NCBI GenBank assembly: GCA_963787375.1
Contig: CAWBCR010000020.1
Span: 13,519-77,518 of the forward strand
DNA: 64,000 bases
Source: CAWBCR01 sp963787375
GTDB lineage: Bacteria > Chloroflexota > Anaerolineae > Aggregatilineales > UBA3940
Direction of reading: 5' to 3'
A model generated the notes under the pieces. That model worked only from the letters and a program-made list of their open reading frames with translations. It did not search any database and was not told the origin of the DNA. Below are positions 34,910 to 43,347 of the stretch, in pieces. Position 1 is the stretch's first letter; every line of letters starts with the position of its first letter. The translations under genes were made by a program, and so were the position numbers.

Positions 34910-35097
34910 GGGGACCTCCTGTTACAATGAGACAGTCCCTGCGGAAGACCGGGACTGAAAATCTTCGCTTTGCTCATCAATTCCGCACCGGGATGCGGCA
35001 TTCTCCCTGGAGAACTGCCCTCAGTCTGGCAGCGAACGGCCCGCCGCGCTCGACGCAGCGGGCGCGACGTCTGTCAACTGGCTGGCGATTGGCTTAC
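34910..35097 (-). promoter_or_regulatory. Shared promoter/leader module, copy 2
   Basis: On the minus strand: 27-bp block identical to 24528-24554 (35097-35071, containing TTGACA), then CGCTGCGTC.AGCGCG, two small hairpins, the hairpin AGTCCC/GGGACT, and ACAGGAGG as SD. Same order and similar spacing as copy 1. Confidence 0.5.
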
Positions 35098-35109
35098 ATC
35101 AGCGCGCCT

Positions 35110-36246
35110 TCACACCCGCTCGATGATCGTCGCAGTCGCCATGCCGTGCCCGATGCACATTGTCTGCAGGCCGTAGCGCCCGCCGCGCCGCTCCAGCTCG
35201 TGCAGCAGCGTCGTCATCAGCTTCGCGCCCGACGCGCCCAGCGGGTGCCCGTTGGCAATCGCCCCGCCGTTGACGTTGACGCGGGCCATGTCGGGCTGAA
35301 ACTCGTGCGCCCAGGCCAGCACCACCGACGCGAACGCCTCGTTGATCTCCACCACGTCGATCTTGTCCAGCGACAACCCGGCGCGCTTGAGCGCGGTCCG
35401 CGTGGCGGGGATGGGCGCGGTCAGCATGATCACCGGGTCGTCGGCGGCGACCACCCGCGTGATGATCCGCGCGCGCGGCGTGAGGTTGTGGGCGCGCAGC
35501 GCCTCGCCGGAGGCCAGCACCAGTGCCGCCGCCCCGTCGCTGATCTGCGACGAGTTCCCGGCGGTGATCACCCCACCCTCTTTGAAGGCGGGCGCAAGCT
35601 GCGCCATTTTGGCGCGGTCGGGGTTGAAGCGGATGCCCTCGTCGACGCGGGCCACGATCTCCTCGCCGTCGCGGGTGACGGCCATCGGCAGGATTTCGCG
35701 CTCGAAGACCCCGGCGTTGGTCGCCGCCGCCGCGCGGCGGTGCAACTCGAACGCGAAGTCGTCCAGCGCCTCGCGCGTCAGGTGCCACTTCTCCGCCACC
35801 ATCTCCGCCGACACGCCCTGGTTCTCCCACTTATACGGCCAGCCGGGGATGCCATCCGGCGGCCAGTCGGAGCCCATCGGGACGCGTGTCATGTTCTCGA
35901 CGCCGCCCGCCAGCACGATGTCCATGTCGCCCGCCAGGATCGCCTGCGCGCCGAAGTGCACCGCCTGCTGGCTCGACCCGCACATGCGGTTGATCTGCAC
36001 GCCGGGCACCGTCACCGGGAAGCCGGCGTGCAGCGCCGTGAGGCGCGCGATGTTGCCGCCCTGCTCGCCGACCGGCGACACGCAGCCCAATATCACGTCT
36101 TCGACCAGCGCCAGCTCGACGCCCGCTCGCTGCGCCGCCTCGCACAATATCGGGGCCGCCAGGTGGACCGGGTGCGTGTCTTTGAACATTCCACCGCGCT
36201 TGCCGATGGCGGTCCGCACCGCCGAGATGATGTATACCTCGCGCAT
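35110..36246 (-). CDS. Thiolase (acetyl-CoA acetyltransferase family)
   Basis: 378 aa. The start is the ATG at 36246 (MREVYII) after ACAGGAGCG. Full thiolase: nucleophile Cys89 in NRMCGSSQQAVHFG, H334 in NGHPLGASGA and C364 in CIGHGMATA, plus EINEAFA. It claims a role in beta-oxidation or acetoacetyl-CoA chemistry. The acyl-CoA dehydrogenase at 39587 and the crotonase at 21676 could form an acyl-CoA route with it but are not contiguous. A small 3' remnant of the same gene lies at 33338. Confidence 0.9.
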   Translation of the reverse strand: MREVYIISAVRTAIGKRGGMFKDTHPVHLAAPILCEAAQRAGVELALVEDVILGCVSPVGEQGGNIARLTALHAGFPVTVPGVQINRMCGSSQQAVHFGAQAILAGDMDIVLAGGVENMTRVPMGSDWPPDGIPGWPYKWENQGVSAEMVAEKWHLTREALDDFAFELHRRAAAATNAGVFEREILPMAVTRDGEEIVARVDEGIRFNPDRAKMAQLAPAFKEGGVITAGNSSQISDGAAALVLASGEALRAHNLTPRARIITRVVAADDPVIMLTAPIPATRTALKRAGLSLDKIDVVEINEAFASVVLAWAHEFQPDMARVNVNGGAIANGHPLGASGAKLMTTLLHELERRGGRYGLQTMCIGHGMATATIIERV

Positions 36247-36385
36247 GAAACTCGCTCCTGTGTGCATCAGGTTGATGCGCTGATCTTAGCACAATCCGCG
36301 CCCTCGCGGCTTGATCGAGCAGCGCAGGTCTGTTAAGATGGGGATATCCTGCACGCGCAAGCCGAAAATCTAAGGGAGTCTTCCG

Positions 36386-36871
36386 ATGATCGACTTCACG
36401 AACAGCGTGAGCATCGACCGGCCGGTCGATGACGTTTTTGCGTTCCTGGCCGACTTCACGCATATGCCGCTGTGGAATTACTTCGTGATGGAGGTCAGGC
36501 AGATCGATCAGGGGCCGGTGAGCGTTGGGACCGTCTTCCACCAGACGCGCAAGACGGACTCGCAGCGCTTCGTTGTCACCGAGTACCAGCCGCCCCGCCG
36601 CCTGGCGATCAAGACGCTGCCGCCCGCCCCGGCGCTGGAGATGCGCTTCACCCTGCAGCCCGATGGCCTCGCGACCTACCTGATCGACCAGTGGCACTTC
36701 GACAGCGGGCGCGGCCCGGTCCTCGAACGGTTGGCCCGGGGCAAGGTCAGGATGGCCGTGTCCGACAATCTCCGCAAGCTCAAGGCGCTGCTCGAACAGG
36801 GCCACGTGACGCTCCAGGATGGCCGCGTCACGCGCTACGAGCCGCAGCGGAATCAAGAACCGGCGGTGTGA
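36386..36871 (+). CDS. SRPBCC family protein (polyketide cyclase/dehydrase type)
   Basis: 161 aa, ATG at 36386 after AAGGGAG. Typical N-terminus for the fold (SVSIDRPVDDVFAFLADFTHMPLWN) and a long C-terminal helix (SDNLRKLKALLEQ). Central strands VGTVFHQTRKTDSQRFVVTEYQPPRRLAIKT. Binds hydrophobic ligands in a pocket; no catalytic residue assigned. It faces the DUF1992 gene across an interspersed palindrome. Confidence 0.8.
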   Translation: MIDFTNSVSIDRPVDDVFAFLADFTHMPLWNYFVMEVRQIDQGPVSVGTVFHQTRKTDSQRFVVTEYQPPRRLAIKTLPPAPALEMRFTLQPDGLATYLIDQWHFDSGRGPVLERLARGKVRMAVSDNLRKLKALLEQGHVTLQDGRVTRYEPQRNQEPAV

Positions 36872-36907
36872 TCGGTCGCACCCCCGGTTTGCTGCTGTCG
36901 GGTATCT

Positions 36908-37010
36908 ACCTCACCCCCGCCGGACCTCTGGTCCGACTCCCCCTCTCCAAATTTGGAGAGGGGGACAGACCGAGAACGACCGCAGGTCGGGTGAGGTCAG
37001 GGGGTGAGGT
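36908..37010. repeat. Large palindromic repeat overlapping the DUF1992 stop
   Basis: ACCTCACCCCC ... CCCCCTCTCCAAA-TTTGGAGAGGGGG ... GGGGGTGAGGT. The right arm runs over the last codons of the gene at 36997-37455, and its TGACC supplies the stop codon. Confidence 0.75.
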
Positions 37011-37455
37011 CTACACGCTTGGCCCGCGCGACCTCCTCGTCGGCGTCGACGGGCCGCAGGTGGACGAGCGGCGAGGGGGCCTTCAGGTTGTGATTCAGCA
37101 CCTGCCGGTTGATCTGCTCAACTTCGGCCCGAAAGTCCGCCTCGGCGCGCTGCCATACGTCGAGCACCACCACCGTCGAGACGCCGTGCACCAGCGCTGT
37201 GCCCTGCCACGTCCAGCTTCGACGCAGCGCCGCGCGCGCCTGTTCCAGCCGCTCCCCGACCTCGCGCCGATCCTCGATCCACGCCGGGGCGAAGCCCGCA
37301 TTCTTCAGCACGTGGTTGACCAGCGCCATGGCCGGGTCCTCGAACGGGTTCTCGTTCAGGTCGAGCGGCTTGCCCTTGCCCGGCAGGTTGTCAAACTCGC
37401 CGCGCTCCATCGCCGCCTTGATGATCTTCTCGACCCCGCGCTCCTCGACATCCAT
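36997..37455 (-). CDS. DUF1992 (DnaJ-homologue subfamily C member 28-like) protein
   Basis: 152 aa. The DUF1992 core is obvious: EKIIKAAMERGEFDNLPGKGKPLDL, then ENPFEDPAMALVNHVLKNAGF. The rest is helical. Function of the family is unknown. ATG at 37455 has no strong SD. The final residues (RAKRVDLTP) and stop are read from an interspersed palindrome, so the original end may have been different. Confidence 0.85.
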   Translation of the reverse strand: MDVEERGVEKIIKAAMERGEFDNLPGKGKPLDLNENPFEDPAMALVNHVLKNAGFAPAWIEDRREVGERLEQARAALRRSWTWQGTALVHGVSTVVVLDVWQRAEADFRAEVEQINRQVLNHNLKAPSPLVHLRPVDADEEVARAKRVDLTP

Positions 37456-37483
37456 GCTGCGCCCTCTGACGTTTGTTACAGCG

Positions 37484-37714
37484 CTACTTCACCGGGTCCC
37501 ATTGGCGAGCGATTTGCTCTAGCTTATTTCGATCTGCGATGTAATTCTCGAAGTAGCCACAATCGGTGCAGACATAGTTTTCCAGAGGAATGGGTCCGCC
37601 ACCTTCGTCGGTTCGGATGGTGATGCCGAGCCTCATGCTCTGTTCATACTCGATACCTTGCCGGCGCTTACGGACATTGTTCGAGCCACACCGAGGACAT
37701 TGACCGTTCTTCAT
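37484..37714 (-). CDS. Small zinc-ribbon protein
   Basis: 75 aa. Start at the ATG at 37714, after GGAGGGAG. CPRCGS at residues 6-11 and CTDCG at about 48-52 make one four-Cys zinc site, separated by about 40 residues; charged helical tail after. Less GC-rich than neighbours. No specific family recognised. Confidence 0.75.
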   Translation of the reverse strand: MKNGQCPRCGSNNVRKRRQGIEYEQSMRLGITIRTDEGGGPIPLENYVCTDCGYFENYIADRNKLEQIARQWDPVK

Positions 37715-37773
37715 CTTTCTCCCTCCCGGGGCAGTGACGCGGTCCGGTTCTACCCCCATTATAGGGCATGTTG

Positions 37774-38277
37774 TTAAACGGTGCGCCGGGTGTTCAGCCC
37801 TGTTTCCTCTCTGCGTCCTCTGCGCCCTCCGCGGTTATCCCCCTCTTCCTCCTCCCCCTCCCCGAACAGCCCCACCAGCCACGCGCGGATGTCGTCCCGC
37901 GTGCGGCGGAACGCGTCGAGCACTTCGGCGTCGCTGCCGGTGGCCTTGGCCGGGTCGGGGAAGTCGTGGTGGACGCGCTGCGCCCTGCCGGGGAAGACCG
38001 GGCACGTCTCCGCCGCCGTGTCGCACACCGTCAGCACGGTGTCGAACGACTGGCCGGCGAACTCGCTCACGCTCTTCGAGCGCCCCCCGCCGATGTCGAC
38101 GCCCGCCTCGGCCATCACCGCCACCGCCTTGGGATGCACATAGCCCGCCGGTCGGCTGCCCGCGCTGAACGCTTCAATCTGCTCGCCGTACAGCGCCGTC
38201 AGCCAGCCTGCCGCCATCTGGCTGCGGCACGAATTCCCGGTGCACAGCACCAGCACGCGTTGTTTCGCCATCGCCAT
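37774..38277 (-). CDS. arsC: Arsenate reductase (low-molecular-weight phosphatase type)
   Basis: About 167 aa; start ATG at 38277 or 38271 with SD CAGGGAGG. LMW-PTPase fold: P-loop CTGNSCRS with nucleophile C12, and the second redox Cys pair C85 and C92 (TVCDTAAETCPVFPG), as in thioredoxin-coupled ArsC. FPDPAKATG supplies the acid. The protein ends with an acidic stretch followed by RGGRRGRREETGL, encoded by an interspersed repeat (CGCGGAGGGCGCAGAGG...). That tail is not part of the fold. No arsB or arsR beside it. Confidence 0.85.
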   Translation of the reverse strand: MAMAKQRVLVLCTGNSCRSQMAAGWLTALYGEQIEAFSAGSRPAGYVHPKAVAVMAEAGVDIGGGRSKSVSEFAGQSFDTVLTVCDTAAETCPVFPGRAQRVHHDFPDPAKATGSDAEVLDAFRRTRDDIRAWLVGLFGEGEEEEGDNRGGRRGRREETGLNTRRTV

Positions 38278-38337
38278 GCCTCCCTGTTTGCGTTGAGAGT
38301 GAGTGTAGCAGCGCCGCGTTAAGCGCGTGTTATGGCG

Positions 38338-38370
38338 CAAAAAGAAAGCCCCACGCGCTGCGCGTGGGGC
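38338..38370 (-). terminator. Terminator of the cold-shock gene
   Basis: On the minus strand: 10-bp stem GCCCCACGCG-CAG-CGCGTGGGGC followed by TTTCTTTTT. Confidence 0.85.
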
Positions 38371-38397
38371 CATTCTGTATGCGGTTGTACGAGCGTC

Positions 38398-38619
38398 TTA
38401 CACAGTCTGCTTGACGACGTTGACCGCCTGAGGGCCCTTGGGCAACTCCTCTACGCCGAACTCGACGCGGTCGCCCTCGTCGAGGTTCGCGTAGCCGGTC
38501 GTCTGAATGGCGCTGTAGTGGACGAACACGTCCTTGCCGCCATCATCCGGGGCGATGAACCCATAGCCCTTGGTTCCGTTGAACCACTTCACGGTGCCGA
38601 GCATACGTTCTGACGACAT
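38398..38619 (-). CDS. Cold-shock domain protein
   Basis: 73 aa, ATG at 38619 with AAGGAG. Single CSD: GTVKWFNGTKGYGFI (RNP1) and DVFVHYSAI (RNP2). It binds single-stranded nucleic acid, acting as an RNA chaperone. It has a terminator directly after it and a leader containing another terminator-like hairpin. Confidence 0.95.
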   Translation of the reverse strand: MSSERMLGTVKWFNGTKGYGFIAPDDGGKDVFVHYSAIQTTGYANLDEGDRVEFGVEELPKGPQAVNVVKQTV

Positions 38620-38684
38620 GGGTAGTATCTCCTTACCCTACATATGGTGATTCGTAGTGCAGGGGAAGGCCTCTCAGTGGTCAA

Positions 38685-38781
38685 GAAAAAACCCGGCAAA
38701 TGCCGGGCCGAACTTCTCACGAAAGTCTTGCATCCTGCATTCTACTCAAAAAAGTATACCGAAAATCCGGCGGGTTGGCAA
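38685..38781 (-). promoter_or_regulatory. Promoter and early terminator in the cold-shock leader
   Basis: Reading leftward: TTGCCA (38781-38776), 17-bp spacer, TATACT (38758-38753). About 45 nt later comes the stem CCCGGC-ATTT-GCCGGG (38707-38692) followed by TTTTTTC. The cold-shock start codon is 65 nt beyond. Either a short RNA ends here or the hairpin acts as an attenuator of the csp message. Confidence 0.5.
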
Positions 38782-38960
38782 GATCGATTTTGGGGCGCTG
38801 CGTATGCCCTCGCCGGCGACCTGTGACGGTCGCATGTGGCCGGCTCTCTACTGCTCCCTGACTCTTTTTGTGATATGAATGTACTCGGGATTGATGCCCT
38901 TCGGGACTCTATTACATCCGAACCCGGCATGGTTTCAGGCGCAGCCGAGAGCAGGTAAAC

Positions 38961-39509
38961 ATGAACAGGCTCAAGCGGATCGTTTCGCTCGGTGTGGGGC
39001 TGGCGCTGTTCGCGGCGCTGCTGGGTGCTACGCCTGCGTATGGCGCGGGTAACGGACGGGTCAGCATGTCGCGCGTGTGGGTGCATTTCCAGCGCGGTCA
39101 GCACGCAGCCGTCCGGGCTGCGCTGGCCCAGTACGGCGCGAACTTCAAGCACGATTTCACGCGGCTCGCCGCGGTCGTCATCACCGTCACCGTCGCGCCG
39201 CCGCTTACGGTGGCGGTCGGCACCAACCGTTCGAGCTACAGGAATGGCAACAAGGCCACGTTCACCGTCCTCGTGACAGATCCCATCACCGGGAACAGGG
39301 TCAAGGGCGCGGCAGTTACGCTGGTCATCACCGGCGCGAACGGCCAGACCATCACGCTGCACGGCATGACCAACAAGAACAGCAAGGCGGGCTTCAAGGT
39401 CAAACTGCTCACCGCCAATCTGGGGGTCGGTACCTACATGGCGCAGGCCACAGCCAGCAGGAGCGGGTACAGCGAGGGCAGCGGTTCAACGACCTTCGAC
39501 GTCAACTGA
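38961..39509 (+). CDS. Secreted protein: I9 propeptide-like domain fused to Ig-like domain
   Basis: 182 aa. Signal peptide (1-28, ending AYGA). Residues about 38-76 (VWVHFQRGQHAAVRAALAQYG...FTRLAAVVITV) match the inhibitor I9/subtilisin-propeptide pattern. The rest is a bacterial Ig-like domain (VAVGTNRSSYRNGNKATFTVLVTDPITGNRVKGAAV). There is no catalytic subtilase domain. A secreted protease inhibitor, an intramolecular chaperone remnant, or a peptide-binding surface protein are all possible. Confidence 0.65.
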   Translation: MNRLKRIVSLGVGLALFAALLGATPAYGAGNGRVSMSRVWVHFQRGQHAAVRAALAQYGANFKHDFTRLAAVVITVTVAPPLTVAVGTNRSSYRNGNKATFTVLVTDPITGNRVKGAAVTLVITGANGQTITLHGMTNKNSKAGFKVKLLTANLGVGTYMAQATASRSGYSEGSGSTTFDVN

Positions 39510-39536
39510 CGCGCACGCCCACCTGCGTAAATCAAC

Positions 39537-39570
39537 CCCGGCGATCCGAGTGGATCGCCGGGAGTCTTTT
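39537..39570 (+). terminator. Intrinsic terminator
   Basis: 11-bp stem CCCGGCGATCC/GGATCGCCGGG then AGTCTTTT; it lies between two convergent genes. Confidence 0.75.
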
Positions 39571-39586
39571 GCCAGACGTTGGGCCT

Positions 39587-40726
39587 TTACCCCTTGGTCA
39601 GCTCGCGCACGATGATTGAGCGCTGAATCTGGCTGGTGCCCTCGTAGATCTGGAACACCTTCACGTCGCGCATCAGCTTCTCGACCGGGTATTCCTTCAT
39701 GAAGCCATAGCCGCCAAACACCTGCACCGCGTCGACGGTGGTCTTCATCGCCATGTCGGCGGCGAAGGCTTTGGCAAAGGCCGCCTCTTTGCTGTCGGGT
39801 TTGCCCTGGTCGCAGTTCCAGGCCGCCTTCCACACCAGCAGTCGCGCCGCGTCGATGTTCATCGCCATCTCAGCGATCATGAAGCTCACGCCCTGGAAGT
39901 TGACGATGGGCTGGCCGAACGCCTGCCGCTCCTTGCTGTACGCCAGCGCCTCTTCCATTGCGCGGCGCGCCACGCCGACCGCGCTGGCGGACACCACAGG
40001 CCGCGAGATGTCGAACACCTGCATGGCGGTCATGAAGCCACTGCCCTCCGGGCCCAGCCGCTGGCTCTCCGGGATCGTCACGCCATCCAGCACGATCTCG
40101 GCGGTGTCGGCGCAGCGCTGGCCCAGCTTGTCGAACTTCTTGCTGACGGAGAAGCCGGGCCGCTCGCGCTCGACGATGAAGCAGCTGATCCCACGGTGCC
40201 GCTGTTCGCGGTCGGTGCGGGCGAAGATCGCGAAAAAGTCCGCCTCCGACGCGTTCGAGATGAACGTCTTGCTGCCGCTGATGACGTACTCGCTGCCGCG
40301 CTTCTCGGCGAACGTCTCGATGCCCGCCACGTCCGAGCCGGCGTTGGGCTCGGTCACCGCGTAGGAAGCCAGCTCGCCGGCGGTCATGCGGCTCAGCCAT
40401 TCCTGCTTCTGCGCATCGCTGCCGGCCAGCTTGATCGGCAGCGCCGCCAGGTTGTTGATGTTCATGGCGGTGCCGACCCCGCTGCACCCCCAACAGATTT
40501 CCTCCATGATCAGGCATTCCTCGTGCACCGACGCGCCCAGCCCGCCGTACTGCTCGGGGATGTTGGCGTTGATCAGCCCGACCTCGCGCGCCTTCGCGAT
40601 GATCTCATGGGGAAACGTGGCCAACTCATCCAATTCTGCCGCCACCGGCACGATCTCGTTCGCCGCGAAGTCGTGCGCCATGCGGCGCAGCATCACCTGT
40701 TCGTCTGTCAGCGAGAAATCCAGCAT
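39587..40726 (-). CDS. Acyl-CoA dehydrogenase
   Basis: 379 aa, ATG at 40726 after CAGGAGAG. FAD-dependent alpha,beta-oxidation of acyl-CoA. Features: AxTEPNAGSDVAGIET for substrate/FAD binding, GSKTFISNA, QVFGGYGFMKEYPVEK, and the catalytic base E362 in YEGTSQIQRSIIVREL. Electron acceptor would be an ETF, not in the window. Promoter TTGCCT-N16-TAGAAT just upstream. Confidence 0.92.
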   Translation of the reverse strand: MLDFSLTDEQVMLRRMAHDFAANEIVPVAAELDELATFPHEIIAKAREVGLINANIPEQYGGLGASVHEECLIMEEICWGCSGVGTAMNINNLAALPIKLAGSDAQKQEWLSRMTAGELASYAVTEPNAGSDVAGIETFAEKRGSEYVISGSKTFISNASEADFFAIFARTDREQRHRGISCFIVERERPGFSVSKKFDKLGQRCADTAEIVLDGVTIPESQRLGPEGSGFMTAMQVFDISRPVVSASAVGVARRAMEEALAYSKERQAFGQPIVNFQGVSFMIAEMAMNIDAARLLVWKAAWNCDQGKPDSKEAAFAKAFAADMAMKTTVDAVQVFGGYGFMKEYPVEKLMRDVKVFQIYEGTSQIQRSIIVRELTKG

Positions 40727-40773
40727 GTGATTCTCTCCTGGGGTAAAGAGGACTGCGCTCCCGCGCTGAGTCC

Positions 40774-40801
40774 ATTCTATATCGAAAGATCGGGGAGGCA
40801 A
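40774..40801 (-). promoter_or_regulatory. Promoter of the acyl-CoA dehydrogenase gene
   Basis: On the minus strand: TTGCCT (40801-40796), 16-bp spacer, TAGAAT (40779-40774). A TATAAT on the plus strand at 40831-40836 is the likely -10 of the divergent FAD oxidase. Confidence 0.5.
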
Positions 40802-40872
40802 GCGGGGGTGCGTGGCCGCCCCATCCGCGCTATAATACCCGACGCCGTCACCCTACCCCTGAAGGAGCGCCC

Positions 40873-42469
40873 GTGAGCCCACCCCCATCCACACCCGCCG
40901 ACCGCTTCCCCGTCGTGATCGTCGGCGCGGGGCTGGCCGGCCTGACCGCTGCGCTGCACCTCGCCGAACGCGGCATCGAGCCGCTGGTGCTCGAAGCAGA
41001 TTCGGCGTGGCCGGGCGGGCGGCTGTCGGGCGGCGAGATGGACACCTTCGACTACGGTGGGCGGACGTGGTCCTTCCGGCCCGATCACGGCGTCCACGCG
41101 CTGTGGGGCAGCTACGACAATACGCGCGCCGCGCTGCGCCGCTTCACCGATGTCGATCTGCGATTGTCGGTGGCCGAGGACTGGATCGACCGTTGGGGCA
41201 GCGAGATTCGCGTGGTGGAGGCCGGCACCGCCGTGCGCTATGCCTGGCTGGCCGCACCGTTTCATTATCTGATGCTCCTGCTGCGCCCCAAATTCTGGCC
41301 GACCATCACCGCGCTTGACTTCCTGTCGCTGCCGGGCTTTCTGGTCAGCGTGCTGCTGACGGTCGGCTTCGACCCGATCCGCGAGCAGGCCCCGCTCGAC
41401 GGGCTGCTGATGCGCGAGTTCTTTCGCGGCTGGACGCGCAACCTGCGCGTGACCTTCGTGGGGCTGGGGCGCAACCTGCTGGCCGCGCCCGACGACGTCA
41501 TCCCGCTGGCCTCGTTCATCGCCGCGCTGCGCTTCTACACCATGCTCCGCCGCGACTCGTGGACGCTCGAATACCTGCCCGGCAACTCGCACGACCTGCT
41601 GATCAGGCCCCTCATCGACCGGCTGCACGCGCTGGGCGGGATGCTGTTTCGCGGCGCGGAGGCCGTCTCGCTGGAGCCGCTGGGCGACGGCTGGCAGGTG
41701 CGCGTCGACGACCGGACGCGCGGCGGGGCGCGCACGCTCGATGCTGAGCGGGTCATTCTGGCGGTCGACCCGCCCGCCGCGCAGCGTCTCCTGGCTGCCA
41801 GCCCCGCGCTGTCCGAGCGCGCCGCGCGGCTGCGCGTGCCACGCGCGCTGCCCAACATCGCCGTGCGGCTGTGGTTCGACCAATCGCCAAGCAGCGGCGC
41901 GGCGGGCGGCATGTTCACCGGCGACGTGCCGATGGATAACTTCTTCTGGCTGCACCGGCTGTATGACGAGTTCCGCGACTGGCACGACGCAGACCGGTGG
42001 CAGCGCCATCGAGGTGCACCTGTACGGCAGGGGCGCGCTGCTCGACCAGCCGGACTCAGCGCTGCTGGTGATGGTCACCGCCGAGCTTCAGCGCACCTTC
42101 CCCGCGCTGCGCGGGCACTTCGTGCACGGCGCGCTGCGCCGCAATGGCCGCACGCAGACGCTGTTCAGCATCCCCACCGCCGACAGCCTGCCGGTCGAGA
42201 CGCCGTGGCCGGGCGTATACGCCTGCGGCGACTGGGTGGCGCATCCGCACCCCTCACTGAATATGGAGCGCTCGGTCGTCACCGCCGTCGAGGCGGCCAA
42301 CGCCGTGCTGCGCGCGCACGGGCTGGAGCCATACCCGATCCTCGCACCGCGCCGGCCTGAGGCGCTGGCGTGGGCGCTGGGCGGGCTGGTCCGGGCCGGT
42401 CGCTGGATACTGGGGCCGATTGTGATGGGGGCCGCGCGCGGGCTGCGTGCGCTGCGCCGCCGGGGATAA
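40873..42469 (+). CDS. FAD-dependent amine-oxidase-like oxidoreductase (frameshifted)
   Basis: GTG start at 40873 with AAGGAG. Rossmann dinucleotide site VVIVGAGLAGLTAALHLAERG and a second motif PGGRLSGGEM; further segments FRPDHGVHALWGSYDN and, near the C-terminus, VYACGDWVAHPHPSLNMERSV, which closes the FAD site. These recall the phytoene-desaturase/CrtU-like carotenoid or protoporphyrinogen oxidase superfamily. One base must be removed near 41990 (DWHDA/TGGSAIEVHLYG) to give 531 aa. Substrate unknown; carotenoid or quinone-related oxidation is a guess. Confidence 0.75.
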
Positions 42470-42476
42470 CGCGGCG

Positions 42477-43118
42477 TCAGTCGACGAGGCGCTGCTGGAT
42501 GGCCCTGGCGACCGCCTCGGCGCGGTTGGCAGCCCCCAGCTTTTCGAGGATGTGCCCTACGTGGAACTTGACCGTCGAACGGCTGATGACCAGCTTCTGC
42601 GCGATCTCCGGGTTACCGAGGCCCTGCGCCATCAGCCGCAGCACGTCCATCTCGCGCCCGGTGAATGCTATAACCGCCGGCTCAGGCGCGCGGGCGGCGC
42701 GCACCAGCGCCTGCGTCGCCTCCGGCGCGAGCGTCATGCGCCCGGCATACGCGGCGCGGATCGCGCCGATCAGCTCGTCGGCGCTGGTGTTCTTGAGCAG
42801 GTAGCTGATCGCACCCGCCTGCAGCGCCTCCTGCACCAGCGTGCCCTCGCGGAAACTGGTCAGGATCACGATCTGGCTGTCGGGGCAGGCCGCGTGGATA
42901 GCCCGCGTCGTCGCGACGCCGTCCATGCCGGGCATCAGCAGGTCCATCAGCACCACGTCGGGGCACGCCTGCTGGCACAGCCCGACTGCCTGCTCGCCGT
43001 TCGAGGCCTCGGCGACAAGCTCCAGATCGTCATAGGCGAGCAAGAAAGCGGCCAGCCCGCTGCGTACTACCGGCTGGTCGTCTACAATCATCACACGGAT
43101 AGGATGCGTGGCCGTCAC
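42477..43118 (-). CDS. NarL/FixJ-type response regulator
   Basis: 213 aa. GTG start at 43118 after ACAGGAGAAA; ATG codons upstream lack an SD. Receiver domain with acidic pair VDDQ, phosphoryl acceptor D59 (DVVLMDLLMPGMDG), and the Lys in SYLLKN. LuxR-type HTH at about 148-210 (LTGREMDVLRLMAQGLGNPEIAQKLVISRSTVKFHV). Very similar to the regulator at 53382, but no kinase adjoins it; the histidine kinase at 50863 could serve both. Confidence 0.9.
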   Translation of the reverse strand: MTATHPIRVMIVDDQPVVRSGLAAFLLAYDDLELVAEASNGEQAVGLCQQACPDVVLMDLLMPGMDGVATTRAIHAACPDSQIVILTSFREGTLVQEALQAGAISYLLKNTSADELIGAIRAAYAGRMTLAPEATQALVRAARAPEPAVIAFTGREMDVLRLMAQGLGNPEIAQKLVISRSTVKFHVGHILEKLGAANRAEAVARAIQQRLVD

Positions 43119-43347
43119 CAACGTTTCTCCTGTTTGCTTCCGATAAACCCAGTATGCACACAGCATAGATCAACCCCCATCGCAGGCCATCCGGCTACTG
43201 GTCAGTCTGCCGCCTGGCCAGTTGGGGAGTTCGGAACAAACCGCCCGGCCAGCCAATCACATGCCGCATGCAAGCCTAAATCATGGTAAACTAAACTGCC
43301 GGGTAGTTGCGTCAACCGGCGCATCCGATGGAGCCACAGGGGGGAGG

